Assembly: GCA_963922205.1 (NCBI GenBank)
Contig: CAWUHX010000011.1
Coordinates: 1,240,001-1,304,000 of the forward strand
Origin: Romanomermis culicivorax
Taxonomy: Eukaryota > Nematoda > Enoplea > Mermithida > Mermithidae
Length of the DNA: 64,000 nucleotides
Direction: 5' to 3'
Shown: positions 26,101 to 35,999 of the stretch, in pieces
Layout of the letters: each line of letters opens with the position of its first letter
Numbering within the stretch: position 1 is the stretch's first letter
The notes under the pieces: generated by a model
Databases searched by the model: none
Told to the model about the DNA's origin: nothing
The model's input: the letters and a program-made list of their open reading frames with translations, nothing else
Program-made: the position numbers and the translations under genes

Positions 26101-29100
26101 CAGGAAATTCTGGGCAGGCCTAGGAAGCAACCTCGATCATGCCTCAGTCTTGGTCTGTTGGAACCCAAAAGCATTACAACTTGGTCATTAAAAAATGGTG
26201 CAGCTGGTGTACTGAACACCAGATTAATATTTAGGAATATCTGCCTCTCAAATAACTGATTACCTTATGGCCTTGTACAAAGATAACTTCAAATTTTCCA
26301 CTATTTCAGCTATAAAATCAGCAATTATAGTCTTCCTCCTCGAATTAGGCCTAGACCTTTCTGAAAATCGACAAATTTCACGTTTTATGAAAGGAGTGAT
26401 GCCTCCTCAACCAAAATATTCGAAAACTTGGGACGTAGCCTTAGTCCTTGATTTCCTCAGAAAAATTTAACTTGATGGACAAGCAAAAACCAGTCGTAAA
26501 ATGTTGACATTAAAAACTGTAACGGTTTTAGCATTAAGCTGCTCCAAATGAGCTTCAGACATCCAAAAATTAGACATCAATTATATCGAATTTCACAAAA
26601 ACTTTGTCTCTGTGCTGTGACCATTGCTGGTATGACCATAACTCAATGTCCTGGTCCGCCAATCAGTTTTCGGATCAATAAGTTCTCTGACACAGCGATC
26701 TGTCCATATTACTTTCTTCAAAAATATATTCTTTTCACAGTAAATGATAGAAGCAATGATAACAGATGCTTTCCGTCCTTTGTGCGTCCATACAAAAGTG
26801 TTTCTACGACCACTATTTCCTGCAGGATCAAAAGTGTACTCCATGTCAGGCATTTACACTAAAATCTACACTGCACACTCTACTCATTCAGCTTTGGCTT
26901 CCAAAGCAATCGCATCTGGTTGTCCCTTAAATTTTCTCTTGAATCATGCGAATTGGAGTCAAAAATCACTTTCTTTCAAGCATTTTTATCAAAGAGAAAT
27001 AGAAAATCCTAATTTTACACAATTAGTTTTTGATATTTAAAGCAAATCTTTTTCACAGCAAATAAGGTAATTTTCCTTCATTAATTCAGAGCTTGGATCT
27101 ATTCAACTTGTTAACAAGGCTGCCTATACAGCCGACAAAACGTCATTGTCGCATATTTTCGGCAACAAAAAAGATCTATAGGTTTTTCTAAAGCAGCATG
27201 GGAGGGGGAGACATAGAAAAGACTTCGAGAAATTTTGCCTGCTTGAAACATCCGAAATGGATACATTATTAGAAAAAAGTCGGGGATGGGGAGAGGAGAT
27301 GTATTGTGTATAAGACTGAAGAGACATGAAAACAGACGGTGATGGATGAACTGGTAGAGACAGTAGAACCAAGACCAAGCGAGAAAGCTCAGATAGTTTT
27401 AATGAGTCATCAGGCTACCACGATTTGCTTGAAAGTGTAAAGTTTCTTTGAATAAAGTGTGCTGCTAGTCTGTCCTAATTTTTCTAGCATTTTGCAAGAT
27501 TCTTACCTTAAAAGTCATGAGTTTTTCCTGAAAATTTCAAAAAACCTTGTTCATTCATTGACTTTTTAAATACAGAGCACCCGGGTGACCGAAATACCCG
27601 GGTCCTAAAATTTTCAAAGTGTGAAGCACTAATTCAGATATGAAGAAAATTTTTAATACCTTACTTTACGCCTCTTATTCTACTTTAAGCCCGGTTCATA
27701 CTTCTGCTCGTTGCTCGGCGAGCATGCTCGGCGCGTAAATATTTGCTGGGCGAGCAGAACCCCGAGCACAAAAAATTTGCTCGTCGAGCATGCTTGGGGT
27801 AGTAGAAAAATGTTCTACTCCTCCGAGCATGCTCGTCAAGCAACATACGTTATAAGTATAGACAATGAAAAACTGCCTATAGGCAAGGCAAAACTATGTA
27901 AAACTGTGACTCGGTTTGCATTGCATATAGTTTAAAATAAGCTGCGTGCGTTCTGCGTGTAGATTTTTTGTTGTGAAAATTTTTTTGTCATGTCTATTCG
28001 AAAAAAATTATCAGAAGATGAAAAATTTAAACTTATTGAACTTGTTCGTGAAAAAGAATTTCTGTGGAACGTTCAATCACTCGATAAAAAGGACGTCAGG
28101 AAAAAACGAATTTTAGAATCGTCGAAGTAAATCATCAAATCGTGGTCCCGACATGCAGTAAATCTGAAAAAATCGCTCTGCATCATTATTTTTCAAGTCC
28201 GAAAAAAGTGTGGCATGTTGACCAAACTGCGACCTCGCCCTGTTCATAAGCATACATGCACGTGGGGGGGGGGGTTTGGGGGAGGGCGTTTGACCCCCAG
28301 CAGATTTGAATTTTCCAGCAATTATTGAGAACATGACGAAGGAAAATGAGCAAGAGAGAAGAGAAAGTCGAGATAAAAATGGAAATGATGCAGTAGTTTG
28401 ACAATTTTTCTAAACAAATCATACTTGATTAAAAAAAAGTAACATGAAAACTTGAAATAGTGCTGTCTAAGCAAGTAATTTAACATATGTGACTAATATA
28501 CGTTGAAAAATATGCTGCTTGGATGTTAGAAGACTTTCATAGACCTTTCTTTTCGTTATCAAGAACGAAAAAAATTTTTGTATACCACCCCCTGTCCTGG
28601 CTGACCCCCAGCAGAATTTCCGTGCTGTGCATGTATGTTCATAGGACGCACTGACCATCGTCTTCGATTTCGTATTGAAATTTTAACATAATATGTACCA
28701 AATTGGTGAAAAGATTCTAAAGCATCCAATGGGAAAGGGCCCGGAAAGAGGTCCAAATAAGTTTTTCGGCTTTTTTCGACCTACTTTTGGACACTTTAAG
28801 AAGTGTGAAACGTGAAAAGTACAACATTAGAAAAAAATTCTCAACCGCAGTATGTAAAACCACACAATATACCCTATTTTCAGGTATGATTCATTTTCAA
28901 CTTATCATATTCGTATTTGAACTTCTCACAACTGCATCTCAAAATGGATGTTAGAGAAACAACGTCATATTGAAATCGTATGGTTTGGTTGAGACACAAT
29001 AAACTCATTCGAGTCACTAATCTCTCGTGAAATATTAGTGAGTTAAGCATCTTTATAATTCAATTTTCGATCTTTAAATTAATATTATCAATAAAAATCA

Positions 29101-32100
29101 AGATTGAAAAAATGACGACTACAAGGAAAACGGCCGGAAAACTACCTGGGTGCTGCAGATTTCAAATCTATGTCAGTCTCAAGATGATCTAATACGTTTA
29201 TCTTGGGAAAAAAATTTGGAAAAAAGGGAAAATTTTTCATTACTATTAGTCATATGGGGAATAAGTTTTTATCTAACTTCTCCTAGATGTAGCATTTTAA
29301 ACTTGAATGCACTTTAATGGGGTAAAATAGTTACTTTTGGCCACTTCGTGGCATTATGTAAAATACCAAATAAATTAGCACATGTTTTTATGTACCTCCG
29401 CCGCAATTCATCAAATTTCAATGTGTTTCAGTGCTTTTATACCCTAAATTCATTTAATTTTATTATTACTTTAGGGAAATTTTTTGGAAAAAAACACGCT
29501 GCACCAAAAGCCAAAATTCGGTAATTAAGCCAAAAACATGCTGATTCAATTGTAAATTACATAAACTGACTACACTATTCAATCAATTTTCATTTCAGTT
29601 TTCATTTTTTAATTTCTTTGCTTTTGATCAAGCAATTATTGACGTTGAATTTCTTTGCTTTTGATCAAGCAATTATTGACGTGCAACAAATGGGTAAGAA
29701 CGCGAATTTTCAAGGTTTTGGAAAAATTATTGACGTGCAACAAATGGGTAAGAACGCGAAGTATGAACCAACTCCGAGCATGCTCGCCGAGCATTCCCGA
29801 GCATGCTCGGAACTGTGCTTGGGGATGCTCAGCGAGCATGCTCGGTGAGCATGCTCAGGGTAAATTTGCTCGCCAAGCAGAAGTATGAACCGGGCTTTAC
29901 AATGTCAAAAAGTAAGTCGAAATAATACGAAAAAGTCATTTGGAGCCTTATTTGGGCACCTTCCCATAGGATGCCGCAGAATTTTTTCTCTATTTCCGTA
30001 GCCACTAATGTTCAACACATTGTGATAAAATTTCAATCAGGTTAATGTACTGGGAGCTGTAGGTGTCTGCACATTCTGAAAGATGGAACAACAATGATGA
30101 TTAATTCCACTAAACATACCATCAACGAGATGCAGAAAAAATTGAAAACGTAGATTATACGAATAAAAAAAAAATGTTAGTCGAATCATTACTAAAATTT
30201 CATCGATCTATTTACACTGGTTATGTAACAGAATGTCTCAAAAGAGATACAACAAGAATTCCTCTCTTCAGGAATTTGATAGAAAAAACTCGAAGCTGCA
30301 AGTTCAACGTTACAAAAAAAATGTCGGCTGTCTGACTCTGGCCTATGCTATAAGCTGTGAGAAAGTGCTCTACAGTTGAAGGAAGGCAACCTGTTTCACA
30401 TCACGTGACGTCAGATACACAAAAATAGACAAAATGATAGTAGATTACAGTACCTTTCCAATGCAGCAAAGGGCATCTGAATAACTCTTGCCGTTTACCT
30501 GCTAATAAATTTAAATAATCACTCGATTTTTGAAATTTATTGAAAATTTTCGAAATCTTCAATTTTTGATTTGAGGCACTTCGTGCAGCAAATGAAAATT
30601 TATCTGGACTTTGAGTCACATTTTTTATTCTTGCGTATCAGGCAAAGAAGCATTCTGTATTCCCAAACTTTATTTGATTGGGCATTTACCAGGTTCAAAA
30701 AAAATTTTAATGACAGTTCAGTGTGTGAAAATCCTTACAGCCCCGAAAACGGTGCGCGATAAGGACGATATTACTTTCACAACTATTGTAGGAATGTATA
30801 AACGAAAGTATATATATCACTGGGGCATCATTGGTGAAGGTGCTGGGGAGTGCGTCTAAAGAGAATTTTTCTTTTTTTGCTTCTCGTTTTCGACAGTTTA
30901 AACTTTTTTGCGTAGTGTGAAATGTATATTTGTGAAACAATTAGTACATCAAACAATAACCTGTTGGTTATTTGATAGCTCTATAGTACTGATAATAAAT
31001 GTATCACAAGGCCTAGACGAGGGCAACCTGGACAATGCAGTGACTTTTGAGTGATTTCCATGCGTATATTTTGTTAAGGGCTGTGCAGCTCCACAAACGG
31101 TATAAAAACTTTGATAGAAATTTTACAAATAAAGTACGGATGCATTAGCTACAAAATAAGAAAGTAAAATACTGCGACATTCGAGTGGACGTTGCTGTGG
31201 AGCGCTAACAAACACATTTTTTTCCAATTTCGACTGCTCATTGTCGGCACTTCTTCCAAAAAACTGACATGCAAAAATTCATTTTGACTACTACAATAAA
31301 AGACACTCTATCAACTCATACATGCACACGGGCGGGGGGGGGGGTAGGGGAGTAAACCCCATAACTGAGACCCTGGCCACCCCTGACCAAAAAAAATCGT
31401 CAAACAACCCCCCTGAACTTTTTCCAAGACAGGTTTTTAGATGATTTTTGTGCATATTTCGGCTTGCAAAACTTTTTTTTTGTTTTTTTGCTCACCCAAC
31501 CCCCCTACCCCCCAGGGAAAAATGTCCATAGACCTTCCCACCTGAAAAATTTTAGCCGTGCATGCCTGCACTCATAGGTAAAATGAATATTCATTTATCG
31601 AATAAGATCACTTCAATCCTGAAATATCGCTTGGCTAGCACGACCACTAAAAAATGCCAAAAAATCAATTTTCAAATTTCGGCATTCAGAAGCGACGTGA
31701 ATTTTCTTTTCTGTGCAAAACCAATGATACCATGAAACTCAGCGCACGAAGCTACCCAAAATATCTCATTTTGAGATATGATTATTTTTCAGCTTATCAT
31801 AGGGAAGGTCGAACTCGGAAATCGTGTCTTGATTTGTTGCTTAGATCTAATGAAATATTAATGATACGCTTTACAAATAATTGTCGTGCATAGTCGCGGA
31901 AAAATCTGACTTGGATAGTCTTTAATTTTAGATGCTGATTCCGTCTATTAGTCCCGATCCTGATCACGACTAAACCCTACTTGTATAGTGATGATATCTC
32001 TCCTGGCGAACGGATCATCAGTCAATAGATCGCGAAAATTTTTGGATTTCAAATTTAATTCTTCCACAGCCTATAAAAAGAATTACCGAAAAACAAAAAT

Positions 32101-33286
32101 ATAGATCCAGCATTTCTGTCCGGACGACTACGCATTTTTTACACAGAAATCTCGGATCTTCCTAGACGACCCTAACCAGCAGGATAACGGATAACATAAC
32201 ATCTTACTTCATAGGAATAAACGTTGCCAGTCTGTCTGATAGCAACAACGTGACTCGTGTTGGTGAAAACTCTATAGGTCACTGGACAGTGATAGGCATC
32301 TGAATAAGGACAGATCATGTACATGTCCGATGCAGATTACATGATTCAAGTAGAAATAAACCAGAAAAGAATTTTTTAAATTACAAATATTTCATTTAGT
32401 TACGGTTATCAATCGAAAATTAGTGAAAGTTCGTAATTTTTCACTGTTGGATCGGAACCTTCTAGTCATATTTCAAGATAATGATCCTGACTTTCGGTAA
32501 GAGAATACACAATGAAATGAAACGAATATGTCGAACTTTCTACTATCGACGGCTTGCAACTTGACAGCCAGTCAACCTTGACTAAGTTCACCGTTTAGAC
32601 ATTTCGCTAAACTAATTTCATTGTCGCACGTTACTGGACGAAATTTTTATTTGGTCGGGGTGTAGAAAATTTCGTGAAAACATCGTGCATTTGAATGTGA
32701 AATGTGAATAATTACTTACTTTCGCGATTTTTATGAAATCGAAGGGTTATCAATGATTTGGAATCACATTTTTCTCCGGTAACAGGGTCTCTGCCGAATT
32801 TTTTCAAAAATGGGACAACGTTCCTGGAATAAATAAAGCCATAAAAACACATAGAATAGCCAAAAAATCGATTATCGGAAATGTTCGTTGAGAAAATGAA
32901 CTGACGATATCGATCTGTGAACGAAACATAGGAGCCAATCTCAAAACAGCAGAGGAAAGTATTGAACTCATATTCAGGGTTCTGCTTACGCGATATCATA
33001 AATATTTCCATTGAGGCTGCAAACGGGATATTCGAAAGGTTGCAGAGAAATACTGAAATATCAAAGACATCAATAATGTTAAATGTAACTTCTATTGAAG
33101 CAACATAAAATTTTACCAACAACAATCCAGAGGCAGTCGTTTGAACTTCGCTTGCTGTGCCTTTAATATTGTTTCTAGAGGAATTTTTTTAATGAGTTTA
33201 TCAATAACATTTCTACACACAGTGGAATGAACCTACCATCTTTGCATCCTCCAAAACTTTCTCGCCATTCGGTAGTAGTGAGGTAC
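14124..33286 (-). CDS. PPIL2: PPIL2: U-box E3 ligase / cyclophilin of the spliceosome
   Basis: Twelve exons on the minus strand join in phase: 33237-33286, 33117-33174, 32990-33052, 32720-32823, 32208-32299, 31981-32070, 19350-19425, 19093-19193, 18631-18948, 18304-18455, 18124-18250, 14124-14423 (1,531 nt). Only the short first exon with the start codon is missing; a short first exon would bring the protein near the usual 520 residues. Order: [14 protein letters not shown]-box ([26 protein letters not shown]), linker ([17 protein letters not shown]), then the cyclophilin domain ([54 protein letters not shown]) and a C-terminal tail ending in FEDFSKW. The catalytic Arg of cyclophilins (FHRS) is present, but the position of the cyclosporin-contacting Trp is His (CKHLDNKH). 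The family acts in the nucleus with the spliceosome. The 12.5-kb intron 19426-31980 is packed with transposons. Confidence 0.95.
15300..16490. repeat. R1 dispersed repeat, copy a (in PPIL2 last intron)
   Basis: This stretch is an inverted, diverged copy of sequence at 28650-29200 and 29900-30400: shared landmarks are TTTTCGGCCG..TTTTCC near 15370, TTGTGTCTCGATCAAA near 15500, CATAGGATGCCG near 16080 and a block 16270-16490. A hAT-like MITE interrupts it at 15583. No coding sequence was recognised, so the nature of R1 is unknown. Confidence 0.65.
15583..15923. mobile_element. hAT-like MITE, private word GTGCAGAAA
   Basis: A 341-bp element with ends CAGTGTTTTTTCTGCAC and GTGCAGAAAAAATACTG, flanked by a perfect 8-bp duplication CTTGAATA (15575-15582 and 15924-15931). 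That combination is typical of hAT elements. Subterminal DNA repeats TGCAGAA/TTCTGCA in both orientations. No transposase. Confidence 0.88.
16500..17325. other. Intronic DNA without recognised content
   Basis: Within the PPIL2 14424-18123 intron. It holds G-runs at about 16534-16552; I see no gene or clear repeat boundary. A short open frame at 17038-17298 has no family resemblance that I can name. Confidence 0.4.
17330..18030. repeat. R1 dispersed repeat, copy b (uninterrupted)
   Basis: Same family as copy a. It is useful because it is uninterrupted between 17600 and 17930: its reverse complement aligns across both insertion points of the copy at 23240-30400, proving that the hAT-like and Harbinger elements there are later insertions. 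Confidence 0.65.
19830..20806. mobile_element. Mutator-like foldback element with ACAATTGGGTGA arrays
   Basis: A 977-bp element bounded by a perfect 9-bp duplication TAGTCAAAT (19821-19829 and 20807-20815). Each end is an array of 13-15-bp units built on ACAATTGGGTGAA: left about 19838-19970, right about 20707-20790 in inverse orientation. The unit order is mirrored between the two ends (ATGCGACAATT, CAGTTGGGTGAAAGACAA, TTGGGTGAAAATCAT). A 9-bp duplication fits Mutator-like foldback elements. The interior carries a family M MITE (20321-20566) and no transposase. Confidence 0.8.
20321..20566. mobile_element. Mariner-like MITE, copy 4 of family M
   Basis: About 246 bp, ends TAGTATG and AGACTA, diverged from the copies at 884 and 4258, nested in the foldback element. 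Confidence 0.75.
21165..21230. repeat. GC-rich palindromic block (GGCCCCGG words)
   Basis: A dense run of CCCCGGCCCCGGG, GGGGCAGCTGCCCC and similar palindromes in AT-rich DNA. A matching block stands at 22302-22335 (GCCCCGGCC, GAGCAGCTGCCCCGG). The pair probably marks the two ends of one about 1.1-kb element that contains the MITE at 21852, but clear terminal repeats were not seen. Confidence 0.5.
21852..22118. mobile_element. Mariner-like MITE, copy 5 of family M
   Basis: Begins TAGTCTGTTTTTCTTGAAAT after TA and ends ATAAAAAACAAACTG before TA. 267 bp, longer than the other copies because of a short internal duplication (ACAATTAACTTTTA) near 21985-22010. Confidence 0.75.
22591..22999. mobile_element. 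hAT-like element with CATACATGTA ends, 8-bp duplication
   Basis: 409 bp. Ends CATACATGTA and TACATGTATG, flanked by a perfect duplication CCTGAGAC (22583-22590 and 23000-23007). It is inserted in a family G element. The interior has G-runs and C-runs near the ends and a hairpin GGCGC-TTA-GCGCC at 22822. Confidence 0.8.
22822..22834. repeat. Mini-hairpin, GGCGC-TTA-GCGCC
   Basis: Leftmost member of the scattered hairpin family; five perfect base pairs and a three-base loop. See the finding on the hairpin family. Confidence 0.7.
23240..23629. repeat. R1 dispersed repeat, copy c (first of three pieces)
   Basis: R1 continues in 27640-27687 and again from 29900 to about 30400. The gaps are exactly the hAT-like element and the Harbinger element; joining the pieces restores the sequence seen uninterrupted in the inverted copy at 17600-17930. 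Confidence 0.75.
25056..25129 (+). tRNA. tRNA-like sequence, copy 1 (probably not functional)
   Basis: Cloverleaf parts are visible: acceptor GCTCGGT/ACCGAGC, D-arm GGCTC..GAGC, T-arm CTGGG-TTCAAGT-CCCAG with A and B box promoter sequences. The anticodon loop reads ACGGTAG with the stem TGCAG/CCGCA (imperfect). Position 33 is C instead of the invariant T, so a working tRNA is unlikely; a formal reading of the anticodon would be GGT (Thr). Confidence 0.55.
25286..25359 (+). tRNA. tRNA-like sequence, copy 2 (probably not functional)
   Basis: As copy 1, 230 bp downstream. Here the anticodon stem is perfect (TGCGG/CCGCA). The loop is the same, again with C at position 33. Confidence 0.55.
25567..25860 (+). 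pseudogene. DIRS/Ngaro RNase H remnant
   Basis: An open frame to 25824 reads [15 protein letters not shown] and [18 protein letters not shown], matching the end of the DIRS-type RNase H domain (HVPG..N..AD..S and VDLFAS.xN). The frame then shifts and the similarity ends. Not functional. Confidence 0.7.
26200..27038 (+). pseudogene. DIRS/Ngaro tyrosine recombinase remnant
   Basis: Broken frames encode a phage-integrase-like fold in the DIRS style: [18 protein letters not shown] (26379-26432) and near the end [14 protein letters not shown], where relatives have HSTR (catalytic His-x-x-Arg); the Arg is His here. It ends [15 protein letters not shown], typical of the family's C-terminus, directly before the second split repeat. 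Confidence 0.75.
27990..28130 (+). pseudogene. MADF-domain protein of PIF/Harbinger, truncated
   Basis: A 46-codon frame starting [13 protein letters not shown] and containing [15 protein letters not shown] followed by KKDVRKKR. This is the start of the MADF/Myb-like DNA-binding domain that Harbinger elements encode besides their transposase. A normal MADF domain is about 85 residues, so more than half is missing. Confidence 0.65.
28118..28215 (-). pseudogene. Harbinger transposase N-terminal fragment
   Basis: The minus strand reads [20 protein letters not shown] then [11 protein letters not shown], like the segment before the DDE core of Harbinger nucleases (..FF.Y.RM....FD.LL). It abuts the end of the MADF fragment head-on, so an internal deletion joined the 5' parts of two convergent genes. 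Confidence 0.65.
28251..28637. mobile_element. CATACATGCAC element, family F, nested in Harbinger
   Basis: 387 bp, ends CATACATGCAC and GTGCATGTATG, flanked by TTCATAAG/TTCATAGG (7 of 8 match). It contains a G-run, a CCCCCAGCAGA word, and TTTCTTTTCGTTATCAAGAA also seen in the copies at 46520 and 19690. Confidence 0.75.
30700..31880. repeat. R1 dispersed repeat, copy d, with inserted family G element
   Basis: Landmarks shared with 17330-18030: CAGC.CC..AAACGGT, AAAAAATGCCAAAAAAT and CTTATCATAGG..GGTCGAAC. The family G element at 31318-31565 interrupts it. Confidence 0.55.
31318..31565. mobile_element. CATACATGCAC element with G-run, family G
   Basis: Begins CATACATGCACACGGGCG and a G-run with GTAAACCCC; ends AGCCGTGCATG. 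Interior CCCCCCTGAACTTTTTCCAA and GTCCATAGACC match the copies at 22536 and 47900. Exact duplication not resolved for this copy. Confidence 0.7.
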
Positions 33287-33289
33287 CTA

Positions 33290-33941
33290 AAAATAAATTT
33301 ATAGAATAATCTGAATGGATTGACACCATATATCAACAAGGTCCGATCGCCGGCAATGGGTAAACATAAATGTAGTTGGGAGAAAGTTTCATAAAAAATC
33401 ATCGGCCAAATGGCTACGGTATGGTGAATATTTGTATTTTATTAAGCTCCTAAAATGCATGAATAAAGCATCTGTGGCAACATATAGAAATTTTCACAAA
33501 ATGTAAAAAAAAATTTTGGGTACGGTTCACATATTGAAAAAATCTTCGAAGAAAAAACGGTGGTAAGAACCCAGTCGTTTTGGACGAAAGAAACCTGGAA
33601 AATGTGGGTGTTTTGGCGAAAAATGGTCCAATCCGGATAAGACGATTGCAGTTTTCTGGATTCGGATGTGTTGTAGTGAAAAACCAGATCCGTCATATTC
33701 ATAATAATTGCAAGTTTTTACGTTTTTCTAGAGAAGTACTATTTTTAACCATTTTCGAACTTTATAGACGACCGGAGTATTTTTCTTTAGTGACCCCCTA
33801 AATTTTCAGTAATCGATGAACCAATTCATAAGAAGGATGCCTGACTACCAAAACCTCTGAGCAGCACTATATAATGGTATATGGAGGTAAATACGATTTT
33901 TTGGAGTACTACTAGCGTCTTTTTTTTGGCCACGCCCAAGA
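33290..33941. other. Upstream side of PPIL2, first exon expected here or beyond
   Basis: The 33286 splice acceptor needs an upstream exon ending in a split codon. I found no convincing short MGKRQHQKD-like exon on the minus strand here. Part of the segment (33440-33600) resembles repeat DNA at 41455-41600 (CTCCTAAAATGCATGAA.AAGCATC, GGTTC.CAT..GAAAAAATCTTCGA). Confidence 0.45.
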
Positions 33942-33949
33942 ATTCAAAC

Positions 33950-34988
33950 CTGGGGTTTTTCAGCACGCCTTCATCCGCACAGTGCGCAAATGGCATATTT
34001 TTTCCGCACACGAAAATTTTTTCCATTCGAAATTGAAATCATTCTAGAAATGTGCGAAATGAGCGAAAATTGTAGATTGCCAGGAAAAGCTTAAAAATTG
34101 TCTGGTTTTCTAGCTCAAAAAATATTTTTACATTGATAGAGCAAAATTAGTAGTTGCTACTGTCAATTTTGTGATTAGAGCTGAAGATTTATAGATTTCA
34201 ATTGGTTTTTGAATTGACTCAATCTCCGGATGTTGATTGATATCCTAGAATGCTGGAAATAAGTCTTTTCAACCATTATCCCTAAAACAAAAGTTTTACA
34301 TTTTCAGCCGAAAATCGCGTATTCATCGTTCCCTAATGACAAATTTGTGTTCACAAACTCCAGAAAACTTCAAGCGAGAGAAAGAATTCATGAAGATCAA
34401 TGACAAATCTCAATTTTATAACAAAATCCGAACCGAATACTGAAGATTACTGATTGATAAATAAGATTAGGAACTTCAGTTCATGAAAACAATGCACGTT
34501 TGATTTTTCCGGTGCGCAGCATTGGAGAACCTATGAACGCAGTAGCTACTGAAATGCAAGAAAATGTATTATAGAAATGATTTGTAATACTCACAGTTTA
34601 GATTTTCCGCAGAAAAATCATGGTATTAAATGTATGGAGAAATGTGTAAAAAATCAACAAAATCATATTCATCGTGGAAGTTCGAATTCTCACTATAAAT
34701 TGACGAGTTCTACTCACTCTGACAGAGACATAGAAAATTCATGGGAACAATTGTGGAAAGCTGAAAAATTGAAATAAACTTCTTTTTGGCTGCGCTCCAG
34801 CTTAGTTGTAATAAATATTACAAATTATTGTCATTGCTGGCGCGGAGCGGTGGAAAATTCCAGATTTTAACCTCCTAAATTGCACCAAAATGCACCTCTT
34901 CATCAATGCCGGGAGTAGAAACGCCAAAAAACTTCCGTTCCGTGCGGAAAATGCTCAAAAAAGTCTGCACTGTGCGGAAAAAACCCTG
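33950..34988. mobile_element. hAT-like element, private word TTTTCCGCAC
   Basis: 1,039 bp. Left end CTGGGGTTTTTC, right end GTGCGGAAAAAACCCTG, flanked by a perfect 8-bp duplication ATTCAAAC (33942-33949 and 34989-34996). CCGCAC/GTGCGG words sit inside both ends. A 66-codon frame at 34577 has no recognised family. Confidence 0.82.
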
Positions 34989-35224
34989 ATTCAAACTAGG
35001 CAGTTCTGAAGCATTCATCAACAGAGTCCGTAATTCTGGTAGGAGTAAATTCGTGATTTTATTATAGTAGTACAGTAACCTTATTTTCGGTCAGAGGTAA
35101 ATCTGACGTGGGAGGTCAAAGCACCATACGGCTATTAACCAGGTCCTCTCATCCGCCTAGGGTCTGCTACAGTGATGTCAAGCAGCTAGAAAATTAAATA
35201 AAAAACGGGGAAAAACTAGGGGCC

Positions 35225-35310
35225 AGGAGCATACCTGTAATAGGTTCGACCAGTTGGGGGGGGGGGGGGGGGGAGGGTAAACCCGAAATTTTGGGGTGGG
35301 GGCAGTGTTT
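35225..35310. repeat. CATACCTGTAA terminus with 18-G run
   Basis: The end CATACCTGTAATAGG..CGACCAGTT followed by 18 consecutive G (35256-35273). Same terminus as seen, in other orientation, at 41601-41625 plus 42656-42667. It belongs to family H. Confidence 0.6.
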
Positions 35311-35860
35311 TTTTTGCACGAGCTGTTTTGCACGGTGCAAAAAAATCACCAAAAAAGTTTTGCACGCCAAAAAATTTTTTGTACGCTAAATAAATAATCA
35401 CATTTTTCCACGAACTTTTTTTCGACAAATAAAGAAGTCAAAATTTTTTTCCACACATCAATGTTTTTTTCTGCCCTGGGCTTTCTGCATAGTGCAGAAA
35501 AGCAAAAAAAAGTTTCTGCACTGCGGTTTTTTCCTGTTATTACTTGTTTTTTTCGCTCAAAAATGCTCATAGACGATTTATTTATGTATTTTTGAGCTTT
35601 TTCAAACCTATGGTGAGTGAAGGTAGACCAAACAAAGTTTTTCAAACCTGAGCTTGGTAATGAATAATAATGATTATTAAAGTTATAACCGACGCGAAGC
35701 ACTATTTTTTTCCACATTTGCACTATAATGTGGGAAAAAAATCTGGAACGTGAAAAATTTTTTTGAGGTCTTTACACAAATGTGGAAGAAAAATTTGGGG
35801 TTTTCATATTGAAAAGATGCATTTTAGGAGGTCCAAATCTCAAAATTTTGCAGCGCTTCG
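35305..35860. repeat. Mosaic of broken hAT-like ends
   Basis: Starts CAGTGTTTTTTTTGCAC, a hAT-like end with the word TGCAC, but its partner end is missing. It is followed by pieces with words TTTCTGCA (35470-35525) and TTCCACA (35400-35450 and 35705-35785). The stretch 35540-35700 resembles 41715-41790 and 42415-42480. Confidence 0.5.
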
Positions 35861-35865
35861 CGCTG
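35851..35865. repeat. Mini-hairpin, CAGCGC-TTC-GCGCTG
   Basis: Six perfect pairs. The outermost pair is C-G and the next is A-T where other copies have G-C pairs, so both sides changed together. Confidence 0.75.
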
Positions 35866-35999
35866 GTTATAACTTTAATAATCATTGATATGTATTATCC
35901 AGCTCAGACGAATACTCTTGACAATAATGTAATAAGACAATTTCAGGGCCATTTAGCTCCCAGGAACAAATTTTCTCAAGCCAAAGTTAAAAATTCAGA

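Larger units (their letters stand above)
23741..27082 (+). mobile_element. DIRS/Ngaro-like tyrosine-recombinase retroelement, degenerate
   Basis: A 43-bp sequence (GAATCTTTTTCACATCAAAT..) at 23741-23783 recurs at 27040-27082, directly after the recombinase ORF. Such a split direct repeat and a tyrosine recombinase are characteristic of DIRS/Ngaro elements. Between lie a broken first ORF (about 24080-25000), RNase H and recombinase remnants. The polymerase core of the RT is missing: the RNase H part follows the first-ORF region almost at once. Confidence 0.75.
23638..27631. mobile_element. hAT-like element with ACCCGGGT words, 8-bp duplication
   Basis: 3,994 bp. Ends TAGTGCTTCACA and TGTGAAGCACTA, flanked by a perfect duplication ATTCAGAT (23630-23637 and 27632-27639). 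Subterminal DNA repeats ACCCGGG/CCCGGGT (23658-23715 and 27578-27603). No hAT transposase is present; nearly the whole interior is an inserted retroelement, so the original element was probably a MITE of about 650 bp. Confidence 0.85.
27688..29896. mobile_element. PIF/Harbinger element, internally rearranged
   Basis: 2,209 bp with inverted ends AGCCCGGTTCATACTTCTGC/GCAGAAGTATGAACCGGGCT and TTA on both sides (27685-27687 and 29897-29899), the TWA-type duplication of PIF/Harbinger. Subterminal regions (27705-27845 and 29765-29880) are packed with TGCTCG/CGAGCA palindromes. It retains a MADF-type ORF start on the + strand and a transposase start on the - strand, but the DDE core is gone. A family F element (28251-28637), an R1 piece (28650-29200) and a 36-bp direct duplication (about 29624-29691) lie inside. 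Confidence 0.85.

Noticed and set aside
34577-34777. 66-codon open frame inside the hAT-like element at 33950
   Set aside because: No similarity to hAT transposase or any family known to me; length is within chance for AT-rich DNA.
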